Assembly: GCA_030435675.1 (NCBI GenBank)
Contig: CM059621.1
Span: forward strand, 6,262,001-6,326,000
Source of the DNA: Steinernema hermaphroditum
Lineage: Eukaryota; Nematoda; Chromadorea; Rhabditida; Steinernematidae
Direction: 5' to 3'
Length of the DNA stretch: 64,000 nt
Made by a program: the position numbers and the translations under genes
Shown: piece by piece, positions 1 to 12,037 of the stretch
How the letters are laid out: every line of letters begins with the position of its first letter
Numbering within the stretch: position 1 is the first letter of the stretch
Notes under the pieces: generated by a model
Databases searched by the model: none
Told to the model about the DNA's origin: nothing
What the model saw: only the letters and a program-made list of their open reading frames with translations

Positions 1-87
1 TAAATAGGGCTTAAGAATTCTCGAAAAATTACATATTATATTGGACTCGAAATCTTCGAATATCGAATATTCGACAACCCTACTTAT
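1..87. repeat. Truncated TCGAAT palindromic miniature element
   Basis: The first 87 bases end in a run of overlapping TTCGAATAT/ATATTCGAA words followed by ATTCGACAACCCTA. The same terminus closes the complete element at 34695-34847, so this is the right half of another copy cut by the window edge or decayed on its left. No coding content. Confidence 0.7.
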
Positions 88-300
88 GATTTCATGGCAC
101 GTGTACCCTCGAAACCATGTTCGCCGAATCCGCTAATCCCATTGCAACTTTAATGAATGTTTTAATCGAATTTTCGCTACACGCGTTGTGAAATAAAAAT
201 AAACTCCCGAATTACAATTTAGCAGAACGGGAACAACGCTATGTCACGCCATAAAAGTGCGATTTATGGTTAGTTCCTTCCACGTAGCCCGTCGTCATCG

Positions 301-2317
301 ATGGCTATGCCCGCTCTCCAGTTCTTCTCCACTGTATTCGCTGTGGTCAGCTGTGTATTGAACTGCATTGTAGTCGTCGTCATTGTGAAATATCGCAAAA
401 CAAACCAGTCACTCAACGGATCTTTCTTCTCCTTGATCATACTAAATGTAAGTCGAACGTCCAGTGTTTATAGCTCGATCGCATTGTAGAGTTGTGTGGA
501 TGTCATTTTCGCTGTGCAGTTCAACATACTAATGAGGGCCAGGAAATATCGCATGCTCGACTTTATCCTGAAGGAGGGTAATGCGCTCTGGTACATCGTT
601 CCTCGCCTCTGCTGCTTCCACTACTACATCAAGGCTGTTCACTACATGATCAATATATTGTTGGCGTTCAATAGGTTCACTTCCACGTTCTATCCAATGT
701 ACTACGAAGTGGTAAGTCGCAAACACAGTAGGGTTTAGCACAATGTTCAATGACGTTCTTTCGAAATTCAATATCCAATATCCATGACTTTACCCCAGTA
801 GGCCCAGTCGTGCGCTCCCGTGTCAGCATGCTTGCCGCATAAGCAACTCCCCTAACAGCACTTAAAGGAAGCCATCGAATTCGTCGAGCTCAGGTATCCA
901 GGTGACCAGCGATGAACCATCGACAAGAAGCTCAGGGAGGGTGCTTTCGGTGCCGCCTACGAACTGACAGACTAGTACGCCCTCAAAGTGGAAGGCGTCA
1001 ACGAGTAGCTTGCAGTCTTGGAAGTTTTTGTCCACAGTGGACTGAACAAATGTGGCGACCAGTTCTTCACGATCAAAGACAAGCCGCATTAAGGAGCCTT
1101 CAACTATGATCAGATGATCCTTGTCAAAAAGGTCCCTCCAAGATCTCTGGAAGGAAGGGTCCGGTCATCACATGGACATGCGAGCGACCACCATCGTCTT
1201 TATATAATATCTCGATGCCTTTATCCAATATCTCGAAACCGCAAGTATACTGCCAAGCAAGGCATCATCTACGATCATACTGAGAACACCAATTCTTCTT
1301 GGCTTGGGGCACTCGAGAGCTCCAACAGAAATATTCTTTTAATTTCATTTACCCATATACACATTCCATACAAAATAGCTCCCTTTGTTGCCTCACGTAT
1401 GCAACGAATGCTCTCAACACTTGGAGTTTAGTTGAACTCAAATACGCCCCTTACAATACAGTATTTCGCTGAGGTATTTTTTATTTTGTTCGAATAACAA
1501 AGAAGGAACCTTAATCTAAAAGAGATCCTGGATTATTTTTCCTTCACTTGTTTCCATTTCAGTTCTGGCAATCTAAGAAGATGTTCGCCACGCGAATCTT
1601 AGCCTTTGTCATCCCCGTATTTTTTGTGTTGCCAATCGTCCTCAACTTCAAGAACAGAATGTGGTTAGAAATGGGTGTCAGCAATGAGACCGTTCGATTT
1701 TACAGAGATGAACAATCGACGCAGGTAAGAAGTCTGCTGTTCCATGTTCTCGATACACACACTTTTAGTTGATGTCGACCATCGACGCATCCCTCTCCAT
1801 AGGTTCATCCGTTATATGCCTAACGTTCTATGTATCGGCGGGATTCATTCTGTCCAGACGAATGATTCAACACGTAGCTTATGAATCCATACATCATCAA
1901 CTTTCTAATCCAACTGTAGGGAATGCAGCGGAAACAAGTCATCGAATTTCGTATGTTCCTGTCTTCTTTTCTTCTCTTCATCCTTCTTCCGCTCAACTCT
2001 GCCAACCACATTTGGACAATAATAGCGTCGAAGCAAGGCAAGACGGACGTTGTCATGCTTCTTAACGACATCAGGTGGCCCAATAATGGACACACGGTTA
2101 GCATAGCCTACTTTTCAGTTACCCGTTCCTCGACGTTATGTACAGTGCCAGTCCATGGGTTCTACTCGTGACAAGTTCGGCCATTCGAGACGCCCTAAGA
2201 CGATTCGTGCTCAGTGCCGTTGTTTGCATTCCACAAAGTGGACGTTTGTTCAAGAAGACAACCACCGTTGGGCAGACGACTTCAAGAATGTCTAGAACTT
2301 CTGTTCCTAATACGTAG
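301..2317 (+). CDS. Seven-helix chemoreceptor, Srg superfamily (Srv/Srg-like), paralog A1
   Basis: Six exons: 301-447, 490-711, 1563-1724, 1769-1873, 1920-2074, 2119-2317, giving about 329 residues. The protein starts with a hydrophobic TM1, has the MRARKYR loop also found in its three downstream paralogs, an NRFTSTFYP motif after TM3 (the family's NRF/P-YE signature), a hydrophobic LPIVLNF helix, and ends with a helix-8-like stretch, SSAIRDALRRF. It is expected to sit in the membrane of chemosensory neurons and bind an unknown ligand; that role is family inference. Exon lengths match the three paralogs (exon 2 is 222 rather than 225). Intron 2 (712-1562) is unusually long and carries a kinase pseudogene. 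The C-terminal tail is longer and Ser/Thr-rich compared with the paralogs. Srv versus Srg membership cannot be fixed by eye. Confidence 0.85.
880..1190 (+). pseudogene. Tau-tubulin-kinase-like (TTBK/CK1 group) kinase fragment
   Basis: One reading frame gives a recognisable N-lobe: IDKKLREGAFGAAYELTD (a decayed glycine loop), then YALKVEGVNE with the VAIK-type lysine, then NKCGDQFFTIKDK and FNYDQMILVKK. These match the start of nematode TTBK-like kinases (KKLGEGGFGAVY, YALKVEG-NE, HFCKI-DKG, FNYVVMTLVGKSL). The frame is broken by in-frame stops after ELTD, after GVNE and after DKPH, and the catalytic HRD and DFG lobes are missing. It lies in intron 2 of receptor A1, in the same orientation. 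It is a dead, truncated copy; its parent is not in this window. Confidence 0.75.
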
Positions 2318-3120
2318 AATCCATCTTCTCTACCGACAGGCGCACACGCGCCGTTATTGTACTGAAATTTCCATGAGCTATCAAGAAGAGATTGAATCTG
2401 TATTTGGCGCATTGGGTGTGCTTGAACTGGTGGTTCAGTTGTGGTGAAGAATGGTAGACGTGAAGTGGTCTTCTCACCCAGAGTGGTCTTCTTGTGCGGG
2501 CATCGAAACGGCTAAGAATTTGAGTCCAGTCTAGGTGCGCACTTTGAAATGCGGCTGAGTCGGGTGGTCATTCTGTCGACAAAACATGCGAACTATGGCT
2601 CCCTGGTCGGTTCAACCATTACGCCACTGACTACAGGCAAGAACGACTACTCAACTAATTTATAAGAGAGCGAACAGACGAATGAACGAACAAATTCACT
2701 TTTTTCGACTGGAGAATGATCAAAATTTTCCGCCTGATTCAAATTTTCTCAATCTCTTTTATACCACATTGTAATAATCTGGCGGGTCTACCGCCACTCT
2801 CATGTGATGTAACGCTAGAGTAAACTCGTGTGCTATTTCCTCTGTCCCTGAGTCCTACACTATAATCACAAGGTCGCTCTCTATTGAACTCCTCTAGTAC
2901 TGAAACTCTACATGACAAAAACGACTGAAATCACATCTGAAAGGGGCGGTCTCACGAAGGACCCGCCGCGAAAAGGATTACGTTCTATACCGTAAGCCCC
3001 ACATCGACATCAAGGTTAACCCGTAAAACAGCTCGGTTTTGTCGTCTCTATGTTGTAGTACCGTATTTTATTTCTATTTGCACTTAACGGCACATCACAC
3101 GTAAGTCTGAATCACTCTTT
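2318..3120. other. Gap between receptor A1 and the dihydropyrimidinase gene
   Basis: The two genes converge. Nothing further is recognised here apart from the dihydropyrimidinase poly(A) signal; short open frames are scattered and lack splice or family support. Confidence 0.5.
3067..3072 (-). terminator. Poly(A) signal AATAAA of the dihydropyrimidinase gene
   Basis: AATAAA on the minus strand about 50 bases past the stop codon at 3121. Confidence 0.6.
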
Positions 3121-5064
3121 TTAGCCAGTTTGGTTAGACCGGGTGAAGTTAGTAGTATCGGCCAGATAGTCCTTGTTTTCAAGAGATCTCCTCGGACTCT
3201 TTGAACCTTCTTGTGCTGCCGGACGAAGAGTGTGGGATGGAAGATCGCGAACGACATTCACTGGACGCGACATCTAAAAAATGATTAATAAATACATTAA
3301 TAGACACAGCACCGCTACCTCCTTCTTCCGATTAATCGTTCCAAAAACGAAATCGTTGAAGGGCGACAGAGGGACATATCGTCCTGTACCCTTTTCCACG
3401 CTAAGTTGGCCATCCCGCCAAACGGTCTTTCCTCTACAGATAGTGACCTCGGCGACGCCGTGTACGCGCATTCCTTCGAAGACGTTGTAGTCGACTTTCT
3501 GGTGATGAGTGCTCTGTGAAATGACTCTGGTGCGTTTAGGGTCCCAAACTACAACGTCGGCATCTGAGCCTGGGGCGATTCTTCCCTTTCTCGGATAACA
3601 ACCGAAAATTTTCGCGGCTGTAGAGCTGAAGATATCTCAAATAAAGAGCTAAAGGGTGAAGTGGGTGCAAACCTGGTTACAGCCACAAAGCGCATGGGGC
3701 TGAGCTTTCCAGAGTGAACTCCTTTCTCCCAAACGATTGACATTTGATCCTCCAGGCCGTTGACTCCATTTGGGATTTTGGTAAAATCGTTCAATCCCTG
3801 ACGTTTCTGACAGCATTGGAAGGTACAGTTGTCCGTTCCAGTTACTTGTAGTTGGTCACTGAAATGGAGACGGTTACGATAACATAGAACAGGCCGTTTA
3901 CCTGGCCAGAAGATCCATCAAAGCTTCAGGAGTACTGGGGTCGCGACTCAACGGAGGCGACATGACGAGACTGGCCGCTTTGTCCCAGTCCTTGTCATAG
4001 TAGCCACGTCCATCCAAAGCCAGTCCAGCAGCGATTGGCTCCCCAAAGACAACGTGTCCCTTGACCCTGTGCTCAGCAATGGCCTTCGCCGCAGGCTTGC
4101 TCATGACGTGCACTACGTAGAGGGGACAATTGGCCTGAGCGGCGAGGACACAGGCACGATTCGCCGCCTCTCCTTCTAGCTCTTCCGGACGGGACTGGGT
4201 GTGTCCCTCGGGTCCCGTGACTCCCAAAGCCAGCAGTTCCTGCTGCTTCTTCTCTATGGCGGAACCGTTTTCGGCGTGCACTCTTGCCAGCGCTCCGATC
4301 TTCGAACACTGCTGCATGGCCTCGAAGAACTCGGAGTCGTTGATCATGAAGGAGCCCTTGTAGGCGAGGAAGAACTTGAACGAATTTACGCCGTATTCCG
4401 GCTTTGTCAGCTCTTCCATCTCTTCGGCGATCTCGGGGCTCCATTTTGTGACGGCCACCGAGAGACCGTAGTCGCAGCAGACTTTGGGATCCGCCCAGCC
4501 TCGCCACTTCTGCCAGCTCTTGATGAGACCTTCGCTCTTGTCTCCGATGACGAAGTCGATAATCTAGCAATGGGGTTGTCATTTGGGAGTTTACAGAGCA
4601 ATTTAAACCACTAGGAGGTATCGCTCACTTTTAATTTTTGCAAGAAATCTTCGAGTTTTGAATACTTGACGAATACTAGGCATGTTCCTTTGGCCATGGT
4701 TCTAAGTCCTCAGACTCTTTGTAAATCAACTTTACCGTACCATAGTAGTTCCTCCAGCCAAGGCCGCTCTCGTTCCGCTCTCGAAGTCATCCACGGCAGT
4801 CATTCCCATGAATGGAAGTTGCAGATGGGTGTGAGGGTCTATTCCTCCAGGGATGACGAGCTTGTCCGTCGCATCCACGATCTCTACATCCTCGCCGTCG
4901 CCAACAGAGATATTGTACTGTACATCACTAAATGATTACGATGCAAAGAAGCTCGTTCCATTGACGAACACATACACAATAATCCCGTCCTTGATCAGCA
5001 CGTCAGCTCTTTGCTGGGAGTCGTCGTTGACTACGGTACCGTTTTTGATCAAAATTGTGGACAT
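3121..5064 (-). CDS. dhp: Dihydropyrimidinase (5,6-dihydropyrimidine amidohydrolase)
   Basis: Six exons on the minus strand: 5064-4976, 4927-4741, 4563-3902, 3858-3673, 3625-3319, 3273-3121, about 527 residues (human DPYS is 519). The enzyme opens the ring of dihydrouracil and dihydrothymine in cytosolic pyrimidine breakdown. Metal-site residues of the active family are present: the HTH of [13 protein letters not shown], the lysine in FFLAYKG, histidines in RVHAENGS and VVHVMSKP, and the aspartate in TGTDNCTF. This separates it from CRMP-type relatives that have lost them. The start is chosen at [11 protein letters not shown], the usual family start; a TTTTCAG trans-splice acceptor lies about 20 bases upstream. 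The last exon ([12 protein letters not shown]...) is nematode DHP/CRMP-like but less certain. C. elegans has two homologs, dhp-1 and dhp-2; which one this matches is not decided. Confidence 0.92.
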
Positions 5065-7681
5065 TTTAAAAGGTAGCTTATCTGAAAATGACGGCTTGTT
5101 CGGTGAGATGTCCTGGACAAGATAGGGAGCGACAGAAAGCAGAAGCACAGTCTCGCAGAAGTGAACATACCAGGGATTTGGACGTTTTTGACAGTACACT
5201 GCAAGCTAAATTTGGAACAAAACGACCTATTGACGCTCTATGTAAAAATAGCCCAAAGGACCTTTAAATTTAGCAGAGAATTGTTCGCAACTTGTAGAAT
5301 ACAAAGGTACAGAAATAGGCAATGCAGCCTAATTATAGCGCCACAAGAATACGATCTCGAATGCTGTGGAAACCTGATATAATAACTGCCTGCAACGATG
5401 CAGCGATGCGATGCAGCATTGTGTCAAACCTGATGCTAGGTCATCAGTGAAATACCTGCATGAATGTAAAGGTAGCATTTATTTGCAGAAGTCCACCAAA
5501 TTCAGAAGAAATGAAAATGAAAAGCTACAACTTATAGAATATGGTTGGAATTAACTGACCTCAACAATACATCGATCTATTTCGATCTGGGACAAAGTAC
5601 TACGGACTTAGGGAAGGTCTATCGCAGGGACTATTTCCAATGTAACTACCCAATAAAAGTTGTGGAAGACCGAATAGGCGACGTAATATTGGAGCAATTC
5701 GGTTATCATCAAATTGTGTGATGGGATTGACTTCACCATATTTATTGGCTCATCTTCGATTCTGTCTGTGCGATAGTGGATTTAAAAATGTGTTCAATAA
5801 CAGCGCCACCCACATTGTTACACTAATCGGTGCTGAAGCTGCAAAAAAATTGTGCTCGAATGTTTAACCGTACCAGACTCAATGACCGAAATCGTCAACA
5901 ACAAGACAGCCGTCCGACTTTGCAGAGTGATAAGAGCACGTGCAGCGACGATGACGAAACCCGTCTGTCTACCTGTCTGGACGTCTGTCCCGGGGTAATT
6001 CATTCGTCGAGCACCAAAAAACAGCAGGTTCTCACGATAGAAAAGGGCAAAAGAGCACTACGTTGATCTTCTTTGCTGACCTTGAGATTATGCTAAGTTT
6101 TGCAAAAAAAAAAACACCCATCTTGCAAGGAAGAAAAATCTTCGAAGACATGAGCAAAGCAGCGGCTTAGGAGGTCATGTGCATTACGCCACGTGATTAC
6201 AATGTTTTGGATTTTCGGTCTTTTGAACACTTGAACATAAACTTTTTTGCGCATGGTTACTGTAGATCAAACAAACATGGAATTTATATCCTCACGTTAG
6301 TTCGGACTTGGGCACGTGTTCACTGGCTAGGATCGCTGATAACTGTGATCATAGGATCATTGCTTGACATTTTTGACATGAACAGACCTATCTTGACCAA
6401 AAGAAAGATATGTTTTTAAACTTCAAACTGGGATGCAGACTAGGAGGCCTAAACGGCAATACAATACAAAATCCGGAGGCGCATGACCAAAAGATAGATG
6501 GACAAGGTTATAGCATTGAAGCAATTCTACATTTTCATTTAAAGCGTCGAATAGAAATAGCACAAATGTTTTCGATCTAGAGGGATGATCTCTATTCTCT
6601 CTTTTCAACAACATACTGAAATAGAAAATGAGATAGTGCGACAGATAGGCGCCCTTCCGAAGCCATGGGAAACACTGGTCATGCTCACATAGTCCTACAG
6701 TTTTATTTTAGATGTTTAAAGTTATCCGCAAATTGCAGGGTTTTGAAGAAAGTCAACGAGTTGTTCAAGTCATTCAGTTCACCTTCACGAAAGCAACAAA
6801 TGGCAACCACAGAGTATGAACAGACAAGGTTGTGGTCAAATAGTTCCACAGCTTCATTTGACGTATTTAAATCAAAACTCGCCGTCCTGCTATATTTATT
6901 ATGTACTCTTACAGCTCACCTCATAAAGCGTAGATGATATTTACAGTTTCGATGTGTCCTTGCGTTGTTTTAAAACATACTTTGATAGAAATCGTATAAA
7001 AAACAAGGACCATTTAAAAAAGAATGGCCATAACGCTACAGCTCATTTGATGAAAATGCTGTCCAGAACGCAAATGCAAGATGAAAAGGCTGAACCTACT
7101 GGCCATCGTATGCAGTGAGCTCTTCATGAGTGGGTGGGATCCGACACTTATGTTCTGTTTGTTATCGCTATCAGGTATTAGTGTCTCTGCAATTCTGCAA
7201 ATGCAAAAAAAGGACATTTTTGGTCGGCAAAATATATCAGTACGTGAGAAGTATCTCGAAGATCTACCTCCTTTTCTGAGAAGCCTCAAGTTAATAAGAG
7301 TTGTGCCCAATCGAAGACCTGGCTGAAAATGAGAAAAATGGTTAATGCACATCAGAGCATACACCACTGGAACTACCGTAGTATGGTTCAAGTACGAGAT
7401 GACCGAGGATCGGTTGGTACGTGCCTTATTTATTTGTGTTCCACGATCGCTGGGCCGGATGATCGGTCGTTTTTTGAAGTGATCATGAATCGGCTGCAAA
7501 ACAAAACACCTGTCACCTGGAGTCTTCGACGTGCACATTATGGTTACTTAGTGCATATTGTAAAAGCGATGATAAGGCACTCACTGCAAACGACTCGCCC
7601 TCGAGAGTTCGCGAAAAACGTCTGTCAAAGAGTCTTTTCGGTGCTATCTGTGGCTGATAAACACATTTGTGATCAGTTTTT

Positions 7682-8371
7682 GATGGTGCTGATTAGGTGA
7701 TCGTTTGAGTTCAGTTGATCAGCTAAATAATCGCTGTCTTAGCGGAAATCTGCAAAATAAAGTCACGCTGGCAGAATGCCAATCGCTCTGAGATGTTTCG
7801 GAAGCTCATGATATTGAGATTGAGAGTTAACGGTGCTGGTGAACGGTCGGTCGCTCGGTTGCTCTGGCTGGTCCCACGGCAAACCCTGTGGCAGCTGTGA
7901 GTCTACCGGCTTCCAGGGGGAATTGGGACACCCGGAATCCGTAGTCCCATCACCGCTGACATGAAGATGTCCACCGCCAGAAATCCGGCTGCATGAGACC
8001 CTGTGAAGACATCGCCACCGGCGAAAACATCAGGACAAAGACCGATCACCGGAAGCAGATGCGAGCTGCGAAGCTCTGGTGCCGCGACGCCCCGAGAGGA
8101 GAAGTTCTAACGCAGTTTCTGGAGGTTTTAAGCTCGGCAAACGTAGTCTACTATTCTTCGTTGTGCATTGTTGTGCATCTTGCATGGCAAATGTTAGTGG
8201 TAGAATAGAATATAGGCGATTTGAGGCCACCAGAAAGCAAATGGATTAATTCCCTCTATAACTAACACACCTCTCGCCCTTTTGGGTTGACAAACTCTAT
8301 CCGCTGCTATTAGTTGCTGGTAATCACATTAGAGATTTTTTTGCGATGGTGCTGATTAGGTGATCGTTTGA
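7682..8371. repeat. Direct repeat pair, 27 bases exact
   Basis: The words at 7682-7708 and 8345-8371 are identical over 27 bases and continue with weaker similarity on the right. The spacing is 663 bases. No function is evident; it may be the remnant of an insertion or local duplication. Confidence 0.7.
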
Positions 8372-8624
8372 CTTTTGTTGATCGCCTATAGTCTGCAGAG
8401 AAATATGATACAAATCGGATTCGAATCGGTTTGAGATGGAACTGTTAGCTGTGAATACATCATGGCGTCCCAAACTATGGAGATACTTCCTACGAAGGAA
8501 GCTATTTTAAAGGAACGATTCCATCTACACAAACACAGTTCTGGTACTATATTCTGTCTTCCAACAAAAGTAAAAGTCCACATTCTCCGAAAACCGTTCC
8601 ACTTTTCCGAATAATCACTCTGCA

Positions 8625-8740
8625 CGCAATCTTCCCACACTCACAGTTGTTTCAATTCATCAACGTCTCCTCTGAGTAATTTGACCTAGAAGTTCAAACA
8701 CTTTATATAACTACTCACCTATCCCACGTACCATTCTGCT
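8625..8740. repeat. Dispersed repeat, copy 1
   Basis: About 115 bases aligning in the same orientation with 21536-21660, sharing AATCTTCCCACACTC, CAGTTGTTTCAATTCATCA and a TATAACTA/ACATAACTA block. The element class is unknown. Confidence 0.6.
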
Positions 8741-9988
8741 CATTCTTGTACTTCTATGGTGCATTAAGACTGCAAAAAAGGTCGTGTCGCGTCGAAACGT
8801 TCCTTGCAAAAATTTCTTCTTAGCCAACCTTTTTTGGACAGCAATGGTAATGCTCTGGACCCGAGGGGATTTGTTGTTGTGGCTATCTATGGTCAGTGAA
8901 AGTAGCCTTTGAGGTCAGTTCAGACTAAGAATTCACCTGGTTCCGGTGTCGGTCTTTTTTCATTCCGGTGCATCTCAAGTTCAGACATAACGACCGTTGG
9001 TGGTACTCTAGGAGACGAATCGAAACATACGGATATCACGTTGTGATCTTGATGATCTTGACGACTGCATTTCCTTCTTTTCCCGTATACCTCCATAACG
9101 TCACATATGACAATGGCTGGCATAGGTTAAGAAAACGACAGCAGTGCAAGTGAATTATGTTTTGTACTCGAGCAATTTACTACGTAGTGCTATACGTGCA
9201 TCGTAGAACAAGACAGAAACAGTAAAAGAGAAATAGACCTATTTATATTCTTCTTTATTCGTGTTATTTAATTTCCTGCACATTTGAACTTTCAAGTGGT
9301 TTAAGACAAATCGGAACTTCTAAAATTAGCTACATTGGCTATCATTTGATGAGCTTATTAATCATATTCCAAGAAACACTTTGCGGGTAATTAAGATAAC
9401 TGCTTTGTCCTGAAGTCCATCCCACTTTCGGTGAAACCGGTTACGTGCGCTTCATCTTCCTTGTACAATTATCATAAAATTATTTTTAAAATATTCCTAT
9501 GGTCTAGTGTGCGTTACTTCGCAAGAATCGGTGCTCAAAGCTGCTTGGTTTTTTAGTTCGTGGACTTTACCTAGATATTCAGATTCGCAGAGCTTGTTTC
9601 GTACAGAAGCGGCCACAGAAATAGACACATTATATATAGCAGATGTCTTTTCGGTCCTATCTGTCTGATTGCTGACGCTCATTTAATCAAAGCTATTTGC
9701 ATCTTCATTTAGTCGTTCGCACTTTTTTTCCAGTTTAATCAACGAACATTTTTTTCACAGATAAGGGTGCGAACCAAGTCAAAGAGAGAGATGGGATCAA
9801 CTACAGCGCCTTATCGAGAACAGCTATTCTTAGTTTTATTTTTTGCGCGATTTATTTTCCCAAATCAACAGCTTACGCCGTGCAGGGCGTCTCATATATG
9901 CGCAAAGAACAACAGAGTCACACCCGACAACTATAATTATAAATAAACTAAAATAATGAGAGCAGGGAAAGAGATTTAGAGAACGATT

Positions 9989-10135
9989 TACAGGGTGTCC
10001 CATAAATACTGTCACGCGACGGAACTCTTGAATTTTTCGCGCTTTCAAACGGTACATAAAACGGATCGGTTTGTGCGTTCTGTGAAAAGTTGTGAGTGGT
10101 TTTACGCGTGACAGTATTTACGGGGCCACCCTGTA
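9989..10135. mobile_element. Tc1/mariner-type MITE with TA target duplication
   Basis: A 147-base element with about 30-base terminal inverted repeats. The left end reads TACAGGGTGTCCCATAAATA and the right end, reversed, TACAGGGTGGCCCCGTAAAT, continuing into ACTGTCACGCG on both sides. A TA dinucleotide flanks each end, as expected for Tc1/mariner transposition. There is no coding capacity, so a full-length relative elsewhere would have supplied transposase. Confidence 0.85.
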
Positions 10136-10789
10136 TTAAAAAAATTAATTAAACAACTAATGAATATCGAATGTTAGTATTCACTCTGATCGCTCTACTA
10201 ACCGCATTTGTACATTCCTAAAGTGATCAAGCCAAACATTCAAACCCTCGAACATGCATGTCTCTTTAACATCAAGGCTTTGTGTCTCGGAGACCTTACG
10301 TAGATGGCCAATTAGCGCTTAATCTCGAACGCTAACCAAAACTGTAATGAAATTGAAACAGCAGTTCGAAAGACTTTTTTTTACGTTGGAAAGGCATACC
10401 TACAACTGCCATTATTTGCTGTGCAAATTCATTATGTTTCTTTGTTATGACTTTGTCATCGGTTATCTGTTCTCTTCAGTCTCTTATCTCGTCCAGACTC
10501 TAGAGGTGACGCCGACCATTTTGGGGAACGGAAGAGATTTCGTGCACGATATTATATGCGGAGATTGGCCAGTGTCAGTGATGCCATGGAGAAGAGCCTC
10601 TCGATAGTGGTTCTGGGCGGATTTTTTTATTGTCAAAACCTTAAAAAACCAAGATCCCAATCGAGTACGAAATCCAATTGAGTCTCGTTACCATCACTAA
10701 TATACCGTGTATGTCGGATTTACTATGAGCTGAAGACAAGCCTGAAAAGTGTGGCTCGATCATGCAGTTCATTCCAGGTAGTCAAAGGA

Positions 10790-12037
10790 ATGTCCATGTC
10801 GGTTCTTCAATTTGTACTTACGATCTTCGCTCTGGTTAGCGCTGTTTTGAACTTGACCATCATCATCAGTATACGGAGGCACCGTAAGGACAACACGATT
10901 CTCAAAGGATCATTCTTTTCGCTGACGACAATCCAAGTAAATACAAATTGTGAATTACAACCTGACTATGGTATTTAGAGTGCTGCTGACATTCTGCTGG
11001 CTTGCGAAACTGCTCTCCTGATGAGGGCCAGGAAATACCGGTATCTCGACTTCATGCTAGTAGAAGGCAACGCGCTATGGTACATCCTCCCCTGGGTCAC
11101 CAACTTCTTCAACTATCACATCAAAGGCGTCATCTACTTGGGCCACATTCTCCTATCATTCAATAGATTCACTGCTGTTTTCTTCCCTTTGAAATATGAA
11201 TCGGTGAGGGAATAAGAGGTGCCACCGTAACGAATATTCGTTTCAGTTCTGGGACTCGAAACCGATGAAGTTCGTCAAGGCTTTCATCTGGATCATTCCA
11301 TCCTTCTTCTATCTCCCGATTGTGCTCAACTTCAACTACCATATGTGGTACTCTATGGGAACAAACAACGAAACCGTTCGTTTGCAGATGGATGATGAGT
11401 CCACTCAGGTACATAACCGAATGACCGAGAGTTGGCTTAAGACTTGTAGCCTAACCTTCTATGATTGGGGGGTTTTCGACCTTGACTTTTTCTCACATTT
11501 GATGAGACTACAAATTTCGTTTTTTAGCTCATTTCGTATTTCGACGCTTCCCTGTCTTTCGGCGCTACAGTAATCTCTTTCATATTCCATTTGTCGTCGG
11601 CGTTCAAGATTTCCAAGCAGATGATAACCCATGTAAGTTTTGACCACTTCTTGCATCTGGTCATATCACACCCCGTCCAGAATATCAACCAATACCATTC
11701 GATCGAAATACGACTCTTCATCGCTTCTGTTTTGTTGTTCATTCTGCTCTCACTCAATACCACAGTCCACATCGCCGCCATCGTCGTTTCAAACACCGGA
11801 AACACCGTTCTCGTCATGTGGTTGTACGATCTGAGGTGAACTCAACGGAATGTTCCATTCTGACCATTTCAATGCAGCTACCCAATGCTGGACATGTTGT
11901 GCAGCGCCAACCCCTGGATCCTCTGTCTGACCAGTTCGGCAACCAGAGACGCCGTCAAACGCCTTCTGCTTCCGTCGAAGAAGGACGAAGTCACCAGCAT
12001 CCGTCTTGTGTCTCCATCGACAAACAGCGCCATTTAA
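10790..12037 (+). CDS. Seven-helix chemoreceptor, Srg superfamily (Srv/Srg-like), paralog A2
   Basis: Six exons: 10790-10936, 10979-11203, 11247-11408, 11528-11632, 11681-11835, 11878-12037, about 317 residues. The start MSMSVLQF aligns with the other paralogs and follows a TTCCAG acceptor by about 13 bases. Seen motifs are LLMRARKYRYLDF before TM3, LSFNRFTAVFFPLKYE after TM3, IVLNFNY in TM4, SIEIRLFIASVLLFILLSL in TM6 and SANPWILCLTSSATRDAV in TM7. It is closest to paralog A4 (23111-24453), which shares the run YRYLDFMLVEGNALW and the exon 3 end QMDDESTQ. Role as a chemosensory receptor is family inference. Confidence 0.9.

Larger units (their letters stand above)
5065..10789. other. Long intergenic stretch without a recognised gene
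   Basis: About 5.7 kb. Many short open frames, none with domain similarity or a coherent exon chain. It holds a 27-base exact direct repeat (7682-7708 and 8345-8371), one half of a dispersed repeat (8625-8740, partner at 21536-21660) and a TA-flanked inverted-repeat element at 9989-10135. A poly-A tract lies near 6100. Confidence 0.5.

Noticed and set aside
4073..4582. Arg-rich 169-codon open frame overlapping the dihydropyrimidinase
   Set aside because: Shadow frame of exon 3 of that gene.
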